64,000 bases of DNA from Synechococcus sp. J7-Johnson (GTDB lineage: Bacteria > Cyanobacteriota > Cyanobacteriia > PCC-6307 > Cyanobiaceae): assembly GCF_024345795.1 (NCBI RefSeq), contig NZ_JAGQBU010000008.1:41960-105959 (forward strand), written 5' to 3'. Of this stretch, positions 9,497-16,732 are shown piece by piece. The notes under the pieces are model-generated. The model was not told where the DNA came from, did no database searches, and saw only the letters and a program-made list of their open reading frames with translations. The position numbers and the translations under genes were made by a program. Every line of letters begins with the position of its first letter. Within the stretch, counting starts at the first letter, position 1.

Positions 9497-9811
9497 TCAG
9501 CGTCCGCCGTTTGTGAGCGCTGCTCCGCCCAGCAGGGCGATGAGCAGTTTCAAAGTGGCATCAAAGGCGGCAGTCACCTGATCGAGCACACGCGGACAGA
9601 CCTCGACCACCTTCTGGCGCTGGGAGTAGGCCACATTTCCGCAGACCCCAGTCGCCACGGTGTACAAGCTGAGCTGGGTGATGATCACAACCGCCAGCAA
9701 CTTGAAGATGAACCGCTCCCGATCGAAGGGCGGTTTCGAACCGCGCTTCCTCGCAGAGGCTGGTCGCTGACCCGAGCCACTTCCAACACTGCTCGGGTCG
9801 TGGCCTGCCAC
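9497..9811 (-). CDS. Small two-helix membrane protein, candidate holin
   Basis: 104 residues. A basic, soluble N-terminus (~28 residues) is followed by a hydrophobic segment (FIFKLLAVVIITQLSLYTVA) and a second near the C-terminus (LKLLIALLGGAAL). It starts 3 bases after the C39-peptidase stop in the same direction, so the two are almost certainly co-transcribed. A small protein with two membrane passes next to a cell-wall-type peptidase in a phage setting is the pattern of a holin-endolysin cassette. Two cysteines in the intervening loop are unusual for holins. Homology to a known holin family cannot be judged by eye, and it could be any small inner-membrane protein. Confidence 0.5.
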   Translation of the reverse strand: MAGHDPSSVGSGSGQRPASARKRGSKPPFDRERFIFKLLAVVIITQLSLYTVATGVCGNVAYSQRQKVVEVCPRVLDQVTAAFDATLKLLIALLGGAALTNGGR

Positions 9812-9814
9812 GGC

Positions 9815-10537
9815 TCACGAGAACAGCCAGGCCCAGCCCGATGACGGACCTTCCGGCAGCCAGCGGGGGTTGGTGTTCTTGAACGAGTAGTGCAGACCTC
9901 TGCCGGCCCCGCCGCCTTCTGTGGCCCAGGTGCCGCGGATCAGATCGAGATCGCCGTAGGGGTCATGCACCAGCCAGCCGCTGCTGTTGTAGCCCCGCAC
10001 CGCGATGTAATGCCCGCCGCCGGAGGGTGCTGAGACTGGACCCTTGTGCAGGATTCCGATTGCCAGGCCGAACCCCCTGTCGATTTCGGCCTTGGCCCGC
10101 TCCACCGTGCAGGTGGTGAGGAACCGCCCCGGTGCGTTCAGCTCGGCCAGGGCCTTGGCGTGGGCCGCCTGGCTGGTGGTGTCGCCGTAGCGCTCCACCA
10201 CCCGCAGGTAGTCGAGGTCGTCGCGGATGCCGGGAACCTGCAAGAAGGCGAGGTTCATGGCGATGCTGGAGCTCTGGCAATGACGCCAGCCCTCGGGCCC
10301 GTCGTTGGTCTGATCGAAGAACGGCAACGCCAGCGGATTGCCCCTGGCTGGAGGCGACGCTGCTGGCTTCTCGCTGAACTTGAGCGCCCAGGCGGCCTGC
10401 TCATCGAGGATGTCGCCGCTGCCTTCCAGTTCGGCGATCGAGCTGTAGAGGCCCCAGATGCCAGACACCTGCTGGGGTTCGCCCTTGAACGCTTCCCAGC
10501 GGTCCTGGAACCGCTCCGGGGTCATCGGCGTGGCCAT
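9815..10537 (-). CDS. C39-like papain-fold peptidase, candidate endolysin
   Basis: 240 residues. C87 in GWRHCQSSS, H176 in GGGHYIAV and D192 in VHDPYGD form the Cys-His-Asp triad of C39-like peptidases; LPFFDQ just ahead of the cysteine is the usual lead-in. No signal peptide is visible, so export would need help, as with holin-dependent phage lysins. It is followed after 3 bases by a two-helix membrane protein. TGGCAATGG lies 35 bases upstream of the ATG, shared with the capsid and fibre genes. I infer a role in phage lysis or cell-wall processing; a bacteriocin-maturation role is less likely since there is no ABC transporter. Confidence 0.72.
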   Translation of the reverse strand: MATPMTPERFQDRWEAFKGEPQQVSGIWGLYSSIAELEGSGDILDEQAAWALKFSEKPAASPPARGNPLALPFFDQTNDGPEGWRHCQSSSIAMNLAFLQVPGIRDDLDYLRVVERYGDTTSQAAHAKALAELNAPGRFLTTCTVERAKAEIDRGFGLAIGILHKGPVSAPSGGGHYIAVRGYNSSGWLVHDPYGDLDLIRGTWATEGGGAGRGLHYSFKNTNPRWLPEGPSSGWAWLFS

Positions 10538-10563
10538 GGCGGCAAGGGGGTCTCAGGTCCAAC

Positions 10564-10572
10564 CCATTGCCA
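10564..10572 (-). promoter_or_regulatory. TGGCAATRG leader motif, site 2
   Basis: TGGCAATGG on the minus strand, 35 bases before the C39-peptidase start at 10537. Sites 1 and 2 share CCTGGCAATGG, the R position being G in both; sites 3-5 have A. Confidence 0.45.
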
Positions 10573-10620
10573 GGGGCGGCAGCGGTACGCTTTGACGTAC
10601 GTGCCTGACGCTTTGCTCTG

Positions 10621-10863
10621 GTGGCCAGCATTTCCGCGACGGAAGCCCGCAAGCGGCTGTATGCCCTCATCGATGAGGTCGGCAACTCCCACGAGCCGGT
10701 TCAGATCACCGGCAAGCGCGGCAATGCCGTTTTGCTTTCGGAGGCCGACTGGAACGCCATCCAGGAGACCCTGCACCTGGTTTCGATCCCGGGGATGCGC
10801 GAGTCGATCCTCGATGGCCTCGCCACTCCGGCAGAAGAGCTCAGCGAGCAGCCCGGCTGGTGA
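10621..10863 (+). CDS. yefM: Phd/YefM-family antitoxin
   Basis: 80 residues with a GTG start. The N-terminus (SISATEARKRLYALIDEV) and the central PVQITGKRGNAVLLSEADW are diagnostic for YefM antitoxins: the first half dimerises and binds DNA, the acidic tail blocks the toxin. The YoeB-like gene overlaps it by four bases (GTGA). It faces away from the C39 peptidase across an 83-base gap. The pair looks complete. YefM normally represses its own promoter; no clear palindrome was found in the short upstream gap. Confidence 0.9.
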   Translation: MASISATEARKRLYALIDEVGNSHEPVQITGKRGNAVLLSEADWNAIQETLHLVSIPGMRESILDGLATPAEELSEQPGW

Positions 10864-11129
10864 GCTGGAGCGTTCGTTTCACCAAGCAGGCGCAGAAGGA
10901 CGCCCGCAAACTCGCTGCCGCCTCACCTGCCCTCAAGGCCAAGGCCGAGCAGCTGCTGCAACTCCTGGCAGAGGATCCCTTCCGGCAGCCGCCGCCCTAT
11001 GAAGCGCTGGTGGGTGATCTGCGCGGAGCCTTCTCCCGTCGGCTCAACATCCAGCACCGGCTCGTCTACCAGGTGCTCCACGAGGAAAGGATCGTGAAGG
11101 TGCTGAGGCTGTGGACGCACTACGAATGA
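10860..11129 (+). CDS. yoeB: YoeB/Txe-family mRNA interferase toxin
   Basis: 89 residues, GTG start overlapping the antitoxin stop. The family pattern is clear: FTKQAQKDARKL in helix 1, then PPPYEALVGDLRGAFSRRL, NIQHRLVYQV and, at the end, RLWTHYE. YoeB toxins bind the ribosome and cut mRNA next to the A site; the glutamate/arginine/histidine set and the C-terminal His-Tyr are retained, so the toxin should be active. The stop codon at 11127-11129 runs straight into the first copy of a 50-base repeat with a GC-rich hairpin, which may act as its terminator. Confidence 0.92.
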   Translation: MSWSVRFTKQAQKDARKLAAASPALKAKAEQLLQLLAEDPFRQPPPYEALVGDLRGAFSRRLNIQHRLVYQVLHEERIVKVLRLWTHYE

Positions 11130-11178
11130 GCCCGGCCGCAGCCGGGCTCGGTGGGCAGGAGACCGAATAGAGCAGCAG
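11129..11178. repeat. 50-base direct repeat with hairpin, copy 1
   Basis: Matches 11947-11996 at 48 of 50 positions. It begins with AGCCCGGC-CGCA-GCCGGGCT, an 8-base stem. In copy 2 the right part encodes the C-terminus of a small minus-strand gene; here the same strand still reads a similar LLAL-rich end, so copy 1 looks like the remnant of a second copy of that gene. Confidence 0.75.
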
Positions 11179-11240
11179 CGCCAGAAGCTCCAGACGAGTG
11201 AGACCTGCTGCTCCTGCTGCCACCGCTCTTGGGCGAGCTG

Positions 11241-11639
11241 TCAGATCCAGTTCTCGTAGAGCAGCCCGTCTACCCGCTCGAACTCGCGCAGGTTGTTACT
11301 CACCAGGGTGAGGCCCTCACTGCGGGCATGGGCGGCGATGTGCAGATCATTCACCCCGATCGGTGTGCCGCGGCGCTCCAGGGCAGAGCGGATCTGGCCG
11401 TAATGCTGGGCGGCCTTGGCGCCATAGGCCAGCACCTCCAGCCGACTGCAGAAGTCCTCCACCACCGCCAGAGAGCGCTGCGGATCGGAACTCTTCTCAG
11501 CGCCATGCATCAACTCGGCCAGAGTGATCGACGAAATCGCAAGGTGACTGGCGTTGCGGTTGAACCGCTCCAGCAGCGTCTCCGGCCGCCGCTTGATCAC
11601 GTAGATGCAGATGTTGGTATCCAGCAGATAGCGCAGCAT
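11241..11639 (-). CDS. vapC: VapC-family toxin, PIN-domain ribonuclease (second pair)
   Basis: 132 residues from the ATG at 11639. YLLDTNICIYVIKRRP at the N-terminus, a glutamate in LAELMHGAE, an aspartate in GVNDLHIAAHA and VSNNLREF near the end are the PIN-domain metal ligands and core, all present. It is a predicted RNase of the VapC/MvpA type. Seven bases separate it from the vapB stop at 11647, rather than an overlap. The frame extends upstream to 11720 without similarity and through vapB, so the later start is preferred. Confidence 0.9.
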   Translation of the reverse strand: MLRYLLDTNICIYVIKRRPETLLERFNRNASHLAISSITLAELMHGAEKSSDPQRSLAVVEDFCSRLEVLAYGAKAAQHYGQIRSALERRGTPIGVNDLHIAAHARSEGLTLVSNNLREFERVDGLLYENWI

Positions 11640-11646
11640 CGGCGAA

Positions 11647-11883
11647 TCAGAAGGACTCGCGTTCGCCTTGCTGCTGGGAAGCCCGCTCCGCCAAGAAGTC
11701 GTCGGGCACTGTGGGTCCACCCTGGAAGAAGCTGTCCCAGCTGCGGCCCAGTGGAGCGATGATCCGCTCCTGGCCGCAGGCCCGGACCTCCACCTCCGTG
11801 ACGGAGTCGGGAAGCCGCAGATGAGCGGGGATGCGTACCGCCTGGCTGCGGTTGCTCAGAAACAGCTTGGTGACAGCCCGCAT
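11647..11883 (-). CDS. vapB: VapB-family antitoxin (second pair)
   Basis: 78 residues. The AbrB-type N-terminus (TKLFLSNRSQAVRIPAHLRL) marks a VapB DNA-binding domain; the C-terminal half (WDSFFQGGPTVPDDFL) matches the toxin-wrapping tail seen in this subgroup. It precedes vapC in the same direction. An imperfect inverted repeat around a TATATCC box lies 11-31 bases upstream of the start, a good candidate operator for autorepression. It differs clearly from the first VapB, so cross-neutralisation is not expected. Confidence 0.88.
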   Translation of the reverse strand: MRAVTKLFLSNRSQAVRIPAHLRLPDSVTEVEVRACGQERIIAPLGRSWDSFFQGGPTVPDDFLAERASQQQGERESF

Positions 11884-11893
11884 CCGACCTCTT

Positions 11894-11914
11894 GGATATA
11901 CATGCAGTCTATCC
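11894..11914 (-). promoter_or_regulatory. Operator-like inverted repeat upstream of vapBC
   Basis: GGATATA (11894-11900) and TCTATCC (11908-11914) pair at six of seven positions around a 7-base spacer, 11 bases before the vapB start. On the minus strand TATATC could be the -10 box, so a bound VapBC complex would block transcription. Confidence 0.45.
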
Positions 11915-11946
11915 CTGGATCACTTGTCCCGCCAGCGGGATGAGAA

Positions 11947-11996
11947 AGCCCGGCCGCAGCCGGGCTCGGTGGGCAGGAGACCTAATAGGGCAGCAG
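11947..11996. repeat. 50-base direct repeat with hairpin, copy 2
   Basis: Second copy of the repeat at 11129-11178, differing at two positions. Its left part is the GC-rich hairpin; its right part covers the stop and last codons of the minus-strand gene 11982-12179, so the hairpin lies directly after that stop and could end its transcript. Confidence 0.75.
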
Positions 11997-12179
11997 AGCC
12001 AGGATCTCCGGATCAAGAGCCCGCTCCGGCAGCGCCGCCTGGCGCTCCCTGAGGATCTGATCGGCCAGCTCTGCCAGCCGTGGTAGCGGCACCCAGGCCG
12101 AGTGGCAGATCGTGCTGATCCGATCAAGGGATTCGGAGCTGTGGCGCTCCTGTGCAGCGCGGCGGAAGGCGGAAGCCAT
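11982..12179 (-). CDS. Hypothetical protein, 65 residues
   Basis: From the ATG at 12179 the product reads MASAFRRAAQERH and ends DPEILALLPY. No family recognised; it appears mostly helical with a charged middle (ELADQILRERQAALPE). The 3' end plus the hairpin beyond it is duplicated at 11129-11178. Palindrome C begins 30 bases upstream of the start, the same arrangement as at the ardC-like gene and the 98-residue gene. It is divergent from the capsid gene. The frame stays open upstream through the palindrome, as in the other two cases. The function is unknown. Confidence 0.45.
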   Translation of the reverse strand: MASAFRRAAQERHSSESLDRISTICHSAWVPLPRLAELADQILRERQAALPERALDPEILALLPY

Positions 12180-12208
12180 GGGGAGCTGGAGAAGGACCCC
12201 AAAGCCGG

Positions 12209-12265
12209 GCGGGGTGGGGTCAAGGGCGGCTTTGCCGCTTGCGTCAGCCCTTGAGGCCACCCCGC
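12209..12265. repeat. Palindromic repeat, copy C
   Basis: 18-base arms GCGGGGTGGGGTCAAGGG and CCCTTGAGGCCACCCCGC pair at 16 of 18 positions; the inner hairpin is CGGC-ttt-GCCG with the one-sided spacer CTTGCGTCA. It lies between the 65-residue gene and the capsid gene. Confidence 0.75.
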
Positions 12266-12306
12266 ACCATGACGGGCCCTGACCAGCGCCCAACCCTTTC
12301 TGTCGA

Positions 12307-12315
12307 TGGCAATAG
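12307..12315 (+). promoter_or_regulatory. TGGCAATRG leader motif, site 3
   Basis: TGGCAATAG, 43 bases before the capsid start at 12350, followed by ATGGGTGA. Site 4 has a similar continuation (CTGGGGTGA) and site 5 a shorter one (CTCGTGA). Confidence 0.45.
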
Positions 12316-12349
12316 ATGGGTGACGTTGCTGGGTACACCCGGAGCAAGC

Positions 12350-13249
12350 ATGGGCCTCTCCCTGATCGAGGCTGCCAAACACGAGACGCGGGTGGAGCGC
12401 CTGGCCGTGATCAAGACCTTCACTGAGGGTCAACTGATCAGCCGCCTGCCCTTCCGCAACCTGCTTGGTGGTGCTCTCAAGTTCGCCGTCGAGAAGAAAA
12501 TGCCCCGCGTCGGCTTCCGCGCCGTCAATGAGGGCTACCGCCGTGATTACGGCGCCGTCGAGAACGACACCGAGTTCGTCCACCTCTTTGGGGGGGACCT
12601 TGATGTGGACCGCTCGATCGTGGACCTCAACGGCCCTGAGGCCAGGGCTTCCCAGACCGAGCAGAAGGTGCGCTCAATGCGGCTCACCCTGGAAGCAGCT
12701 GTGATCAACGGCGATGCCGCCTTCGACCCCCGTGCCTTCAACGGCCTCAGCAAGCGGCTCACCCCCGGCGGCCCCCAGACCGTCGACAACACCTCAGGCA
12801 GCGTCAAGCTCACCCGCCTGGAGGCCCTGGTGGACTCCGTCAATGCCTACGGCAGCGAGAAGGTGCTGCTCACCAGCAAGGCGGGCCGGCGTCAGATCAG
12901 CTCCGCCTGCCGCGCCGCAGGCGGTGATCTCTACCAGGTGATGGACGGCCGCCACTGGTTTGAGGACACCGAAATCCTCTGCCTGGAGGAGGACGCCAAC
13001 GGCAACGACGTTCTGGGCTTTGGGGAAGCGGGCGGCACCACCTCGATCTACTGCTGCGCCTTTGGCGACGAGCAGATGACCGGCCTGCAGGGACCGTTCG
13101 AGGGCCGCTACGGCATCTCGGTGCGGGACTTCGGCGAAGTGCAGGACGCCCCTGTCTTCCGCACCCGCGTCGATTGGTACGTGGGCTTCGCCGTGTGCGA
13201 TCAGAAGGCGATCGGGCGGCTGTTCAACATCGGCCCCGCTCTGACCTGA
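12350..13249 (+). CDS. Phage major capsid protein (HK97-fold type)
   Basis: 299 residues. The ATG at 12350 has GGAG five bases upstream; the open frame reaches back to 12152 but that part crosses palindrome C. The sequence shows the pattern of siphovirus-type major capsid proteins with no separate scaffold or prohead-protease domain: an N-terminal LIEAAKHE helix, VGFRAVNEGY, LFGGDLDVDR, then EAAVINGDAAFDPRAFNGL and a C-terminal RVDWYVGFAV. The order of conserved blocks and the length both fit. It heads a + strand block of structural genes but lacks a neighbouring portal, protease or terminase, which is unusual. A TGGCAATAG motif lies 43 bases upstream. Confidence 0.8.
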   Translation: MGLSLIEAAKHETRVERLAVIKTFTEGQLISRLPFRNLLGGALKFAVEKKMPRVGFRAVNEGYRRDYGAVENDTEFVHLFGGDLDVDRSIVDLNGPEARASQTEQKVRSMRLTLEAAVINGDAAFDPRAFNGLSKRLTPGGPQTVDNTSGSVKLTRLEALVDSVNAYGSEKVLLTSKAGRRQISSACRAAGGDLYQVMDGRHWFEDTEILCLEEDANGNDVLGFGEAGGTTSIYCCAFGDEQMTGLQGPFEGRYGISVRDFGEVQDAPVFRTRVDWYVGFAVCDQKAIGRLFNIGPALT

Positions 13250-13306
13250 GGGCCAGAGGCCCGAGGCCCAGAGGGCCACACCGCTCGATCCGTTTCTCCT
13301 GAGGAC

Positions 13307-13738
13307 ATGACCATGACCGCTTCCGGCAACAAGCTCATCGATGCCGCCACCACGCTGGTGGGCTGGATCAACTACAGCGCCACCGACCCGTTCGAGCGCA
13401 CCCGGGTGAGTGCTGAGATCGTGCGCCTGAGCGTTCCGCTCGACACCGTCGAGCACTTCACCCTGCTGTTCTCCCACCCCGGTGCCGCTGCTGCGGTGAC
13501 GGCCGTGCTGCAGGTGGCCCCGCTGCTCAAGGACGGCACCACCGGCACCTGGGTGACGGCCGCCACCGTGGCGATCCCCGCCGCTGGCGGCCAGATCGAG
13601 GCGACGATCAGCGGCGATGCCCTGGTGCCCGCCGCTGGTGATCTGGCCAACGTGGTTGACCCGTGCTTCTTCTTTGCGCGCGCAACCCTGACGCCATCGA
13701 CGCCCGCTGGTGCCCACGTCAGCCTCACCCACGGTTGA
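13307..13738 (+). CDS. Phage structural protein, likely head decoration or head-tail protein
   Basis: 143 residues. Two in-frame ATGs (13307, 13313) follow GAGG at 13299-13304; the second has better spacing, so the start is uncertain by two codons. The protein is rich in Ala, Thr, Val and Gly with alternating hydrophobic residues, suggesting a beta-sandwich. It follows the capsid gene by 57 bases, the position where decoration proteins are usually encoded. I do not recognise the family. Its composition (few charges, many small residues) resembles other particle proteins in this block. Confidence 0.6.
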   Translation: MTMTASGNKLIDAATTLVGWINYSATDPFERTRVSAEIVRLSVPLDTVEHFTLLFSHPGAAAAVTAVLQVAPLLKDGTTGTWVTAATVAIPAAGGQIEATISGDALVPAAGDLANVVDPCFFFARATLTPSTPAGAHVSLTHG

Positions 13739-13742
13739 GCCG

Positions 13743-14675
13743 ATGAGTGACTCCGGCCCTGACGACCTCAATGGCTCCGTGATTGAGGCGACGGCGCTCG
13801 CCAATCCAGTCGTGCGCCCCACGGTGCCCGGCTCCCCCTGGGCGCCGCCTCAAGCCCTGACGCAGGGCTCGGATCCGACGGTGCCGACGGCGCCGCCGCT
13901 CGATCCGTTGCCCGATGAACTCTCTGATCGCGTCCGACCCTCTGATCCGACGATGTCGATGCCACTCACCGATGCGATGCCGAGGCTGGATGTCCCCCCC
14001 GAGGGGATGATCCGGATCACCCGTGGCAGTGAGACCCGCTACTGCTTCCCGTGTCACATGGACGGTTGGCAGACCCTGGGCTGGCAGGCGCACGCTCCCA
14101 GCCTTCCGGGTGCTGATGGGGAGAACGGTGGATCGCCGGTTGATCCGCCTGACTCGGTTCCAACGATCACCGCGATCAAAGGCGGACCATTTGTGGTCAA
14201 GGGCGAGACCGTGGAGGCGTTCGTTGTTGGTACGGGCTTCTCTGCTGATGGTGACCTTGAGGTCCGTGGTGAGAGCCAGGCAGAGGCAGGTGACTACAGC
14301 TTCCTCAGCGCCACGGAGTTGAGCTTCCAGCTGGATTGCAGCCTGATCACTGAACCTGTCCGGCTGCCGGTGGTGGCGGTGAACAGTGCGGGCAGGAGCA
14401 CGCCGTTCCTGCTTCCGGTGGTGGCCGCCGGATCTGTAAGTGCAGCGGTTGCGGATGCAGCGGTGGCGGCCTCGCTGCCTGAGTTTGCGGCGATGACCAA
14501 GGCGCAGATCATCGCCGAGGTGGAGCGCCGCTACGGCGTGGCGCTGGATCCGGGCATGACCAAGGCGGAGCTGGTGGCCGAGGCTGAGCGGCTGACCTCC
14601 GGTGGCCTGACTTCCGAGGCGGAACCTGACTCCCGAGGCGAGCTCCCGGCCCTGCCGCTGGATCTGCTGCGCTGA
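13743..14675 (+). CDS. Phage structural protein with IPT/TIG-like Ig domain and HeH-like tail
   Basis: 310 residues from the ATG at 13743, four bases after the previous stop. The first ~80 residues are Pro/Ser/Asp-rich and probably disordered. Residues ~140-235 read like an IPT/TIG-type immunoglobulin fold (PTITAIKGGPFVVKGET, VVGTGFSADGDLEV, LPVVAVNSAGRSTPF). Near the C-terminus two short helical repeats (MTKAQIIAEVERRYG and MTKAELVAEAERL) resemble the HeH/LEM helix-extension-helix found in phage proteins. Ig-like domains on phage particles commonly help surface attachment. The exact place in the particle cannot be told. Confidence 0.6.
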   Translation: MSDSGPDDLNGSVIEATALANPVVRPTVPGSPWAPPQALTQGSDPTVPTAPPLDPLPDELSDRVRPSDPTMSMPLTDAMPRLDVPPEGMIRITRGSETRYCFPCHMDGWQTLGWQAHAPSLPGADGENGGSPVDPPDSVPTITAIKGGPFVVKGETVEAFVVGTGFSADGDLEVRGESQAEAGDYSFLSATELSFQLDCSLITEPVRLPVVAVNSAGRSTPFLLPVVAAGSVSAAVADAAVAASLPEFAAMTKAQIIAEVERRYGVALDPGMTKAELVAEAERLTSGGLTSEAEPDSRGELPALPLDLLR

Positions 14676-14690
14676 TCCCGTCGCACCGCC

Positions 14691-15473
14691 ATGCCTTACC
14701 CGCTGCCTACTGGCCTCGATGACACCAGCGGGCGGGTGCGGATCCTCCCGCCAGTTGGCTGCCCGGGCAGCGAGGAATGGGTGCTGCTCCATGAGGCACC
14801 GCGCTGGCGGGAGCTGAGCTTCCGGCTGGGGCCGGTGCCGGCGCTGCCGCTGGAGCTGTTCTGGATGCCAGCGCCCAGCCGCTGGAATGATCCGCTCGGC
14901 TCAGCGCCGATCGAGCTGGCGGTGAACCCACTGGGACTGCCGGCCCAGGACTTTCAGGTGGACTGGGGTGATGGCAGCAGCGAAACCGTGCCGTGGACGC
15001 CCTACCGGCCGGATGTGCCCAAGGTGCGGCATGTCTACGGGCAGCGGCTGGACCTGACCGTGACGGTGACGATGGGGGTGAACATCGCCACCTTGGCGGT
15101 GGCGCTGCTGGGCTGCCCGCTGCCGCCCAACATGATCCCGACGTCCCCAACTGGCGGCGCCGCTGGCGGCAGCTTGGTGGGCGTGGAGCCGCTGGTGCCG
15201 AGCGACGGCCTCGATGGGCTGGCCTACAACGGCAGCCGCGCCGAGGTGTGGCGGCTGCGCCTGCACCCCCAGGGCGGCCTGGCGCTGCTGCCTTCGCCGG
15301 TGGATGGCAAGCCGTCGCTGGTGGTGATGAACGGCTCCGGCGCAGCCAGCCGCGGCACCCGCTGGTATGCGGGTGATGGGCCACCGCCCAGCGAGGGGCT
15401 CAACCCGACGCCGGCACCGGGGGATCTGTACCTCAACCGGACGAACGGCCAGGTGTTCGAACTGATCGTGTGA
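14691..15473 (+). CDS. Phage structural protein with PKD-like motif
   Basis: 260 residues. A segment around residues 80-125 (FQVDWGDGSSETVPW followed by VRHVYG) matches the core of a PKD domain, an Ig-like fold of surface proteins. The C-terminal part ends GTRWYAGDGPPP then PGDLYLNRTNGQVFELI, a motif that recurs in the second collagen-like fibre ([27 protein letters not shown]). Such GDLYLN-type modules are common in tail-fibre proteins. The gene starts 15 bases after the previous stop. A role in the tail or fibre attachment is inferred. Confidence 0.6.
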   Translation: MPYPLPTGLDDTSGRVRILPPVGCPGSEEWVLLHEAPRWRELSFRLGPVPALPLELFWMPAPSRWNDPLGSAPIELAVNPLGLPAQDFQVDWGDGSSETVPWTPYRPDVPKVRHVYGQRLDLTVTVTMGVNIATLAVALLGCPLPPNMIPTSPTGGAAGGSLVGVEPLVPSDGLDGLAYNGSRAEVWRLRLHPQGGLALLPSPVDGKPSLVVMNGSGAASRGTRWYAGDGPPPSEGLNPTPAPGDLYLNRTNGQVFELIV

Positions 15474-15496
15474 GGCCAAGGCCCCGCCAGCGCCGG

Positions 15497-15505
15497 TGGC
15501 AATAG
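15497..15505 (+). promoter_or_regulatory. TGGCAATRG leader motif, site 4
   Basis: TGGCAATAG exactly 34 bases before the start of the first collagen-like gene (15531), the same distance as site 5 before the second. Confidence 0.5.
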
Positions 15506-15530
15506 CTGGGGTGAAACGCTGGGGGAGTGG

Positions 15531-15911
15531 ATGACGTCTTGGGGCGCCCTCGGGTTGTCGCTGCGGGGGCCGGAAGGCCCAGCTGGAGCTGCTGGTCCGG
15601 CGGGCAGCCAGGGCCCAGCCGGCGCCCAGGGCCCCCAAGGTGTGCCCGGCACCACAGGCAACACCGGACCAGCCGGGCCCACCGGAGCAACGGGACCAGG
15701 CGGAGCGACTGGTCCAGCTGGAGCCACCGGCAGCCAGGGCCCAGCCGGCCCTGCTGGGCCGAGTGTGTGGGGCGGCATCACCGGCAGCTTGAGCAGCCAG
15801 GCCGATCTGCAGGCGGCGCTCAACCTCAAGCTCAATGCCTCCAGGCTGACGGTGGGACCAACGGCACCAGCCAGCCCCCAGGTCAACGACCTCTGGGTGG
15901 ACACCAACTGA
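15531..15911 (+). CDS. Short collagen-like fibre protein
   Basis: 126 residues. After [13 protein letters not shown] come about 21 Gly-X-Y triplets (residues ~12-78) with proline often in X and Ala/Thr/Gln in Y, a collagen-like triple helix. A short trimerisation-type segment follows ([18 protein letters not shown]), and it ends with [16 protein letters not shown], a known tail-fibre ending. The N-terminus is shared with the second collagen-like gene at 17031. The stop overlaps the next start by one base. Collagen-like proteins of phages form rigid trimeric tail or side fibres. An even larger open frame on the opposite strand is a by-product of the repeat. Confidence 0.75.
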   Translation: MTSWGALGLSLRGPEGPAGAAGPAGSQGPAGAQGPQGVPGTTGNTGPAGPTGATGPGGATGPAGATGSQGPAGPAGPSVWGGITGSLSSQADLQAALNLKLNASRLTVGPTAPASPQVNDLWVDTN

Positions 15912-16729
15912 TGGCGATCACGAACCGCGACCAGTTGATTGCGGCGCTGACGCTCTCGCGCAACGCCCTGATCGACAAGGCGAGCCTCACCAACGCTGTC
16001 GCAGGCCGCTTCTATTCGCTCTGGCGGGCGACGGGCCAGCCGGGCCAGGGCGCCATCCCCACCACGGCGGCGGTCTGCACCCGTGCCACGACTGGGGCAC
16101 TGCCGCTCACGAATCAGACACCGCCGTTGGCCAGTTACATCGCCTGGCTGGATCTGGTGACGGCCAACAGCGCCACCAACCTCAGCGTCCATGACCGGCT
16201 CTGTCACCAGGGCGGCCTCTCGGGCACCGTTGCTTCCCCGACGGTGCAGACCACCAACCTGCCCCTCACCCTCACCGGCGTTGCCGCTGATCGGATCGGC
16301 GCGGTGGACCTCTCTGAGCTCTGCTGGTGGCTGGAGTGGACCACGGACACTGGCGCCACGGGCGTCAACGCCACGGTGAACGTGACCTATGCCGATGACA
16401 CCACCGGAGACGTGGTGATCGCCCTGGCGGCCACCAGCCGCGCCTCCGGCCTCTATCCGATCCTCCCCGCTGCGGGCAAGAGCGGGATCAAGCAGGTCAA
16501 CAGCGTGACGCTGAGCGCCACCACCGGCACAGCCGGGGCTTTCGGGGTGACGTGCACCCGCTTTTTGACCGGCACCACGACGATGGTGGCCAACAAGAGC
16601 GAGATCCGCGACTGGGCTGGCCTGGGCTTGCCGGTGGTGCCCAATGACGCCTGCCTGGCGCTGCTGATGTTCTGCTCGACTACCACCACCGGCGCGGTGC
16701 GGGGCCTGCTCAAGCTGGCGGTGGGCTGA
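15911..16729 (+). CDS. Phage structural protein of unknown type
   Basis: 272 residues, ATG coupled to the preceding stop (TGATG at 15909-15913). Rich in Thr, Ala and Leu, with long predicted beta segments (TGVNATVNVTYADDTTGDVVIALAA, interrupted here only by residue type). The N-terminus ITNRDQLIAALTLSRNALIDKASL is helical. No named family recognised. The sequence context (between two collagen-like genes) and the coupling suggest a particle or fibre component, possibly a capsid vertex or head fibre protein. Confidence 0.55.
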   Translation: MAITNRDQLIAALTLSRNALIDKASLTNAVAGRFYSLWRATGQPGQGAIPTTAAVCTRATTGALPLTNQTPPLASYIAWLDLVTANSATNLSVHDRLCHQGGLSGTVASPTVQTTNLPLTLTGVAADRIGAVDLSELCWWLEWTTDTGATGVNATVNVTYADDTTGDVVIALAATSRASGLYPILPAAGKSGIKQVNSVTLSATTGTAGAFGVTCTRFLTGTTTMVANKSEIRDWAGLGLPVVPNDACLALLMFCSTTTTGAVRGLLKLAVG

Positions 16730-16732
16730 GCG

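Noticed and set aside
6668..12265. Integron attC sites as an explanation for the palindromes between small gene cassettes
   Set aside because: Size and folding are similar and toxin-antitoxin cassettes are present, but the GTTRRRY/RYYYAAC boxes are missing and no integrase is seen.
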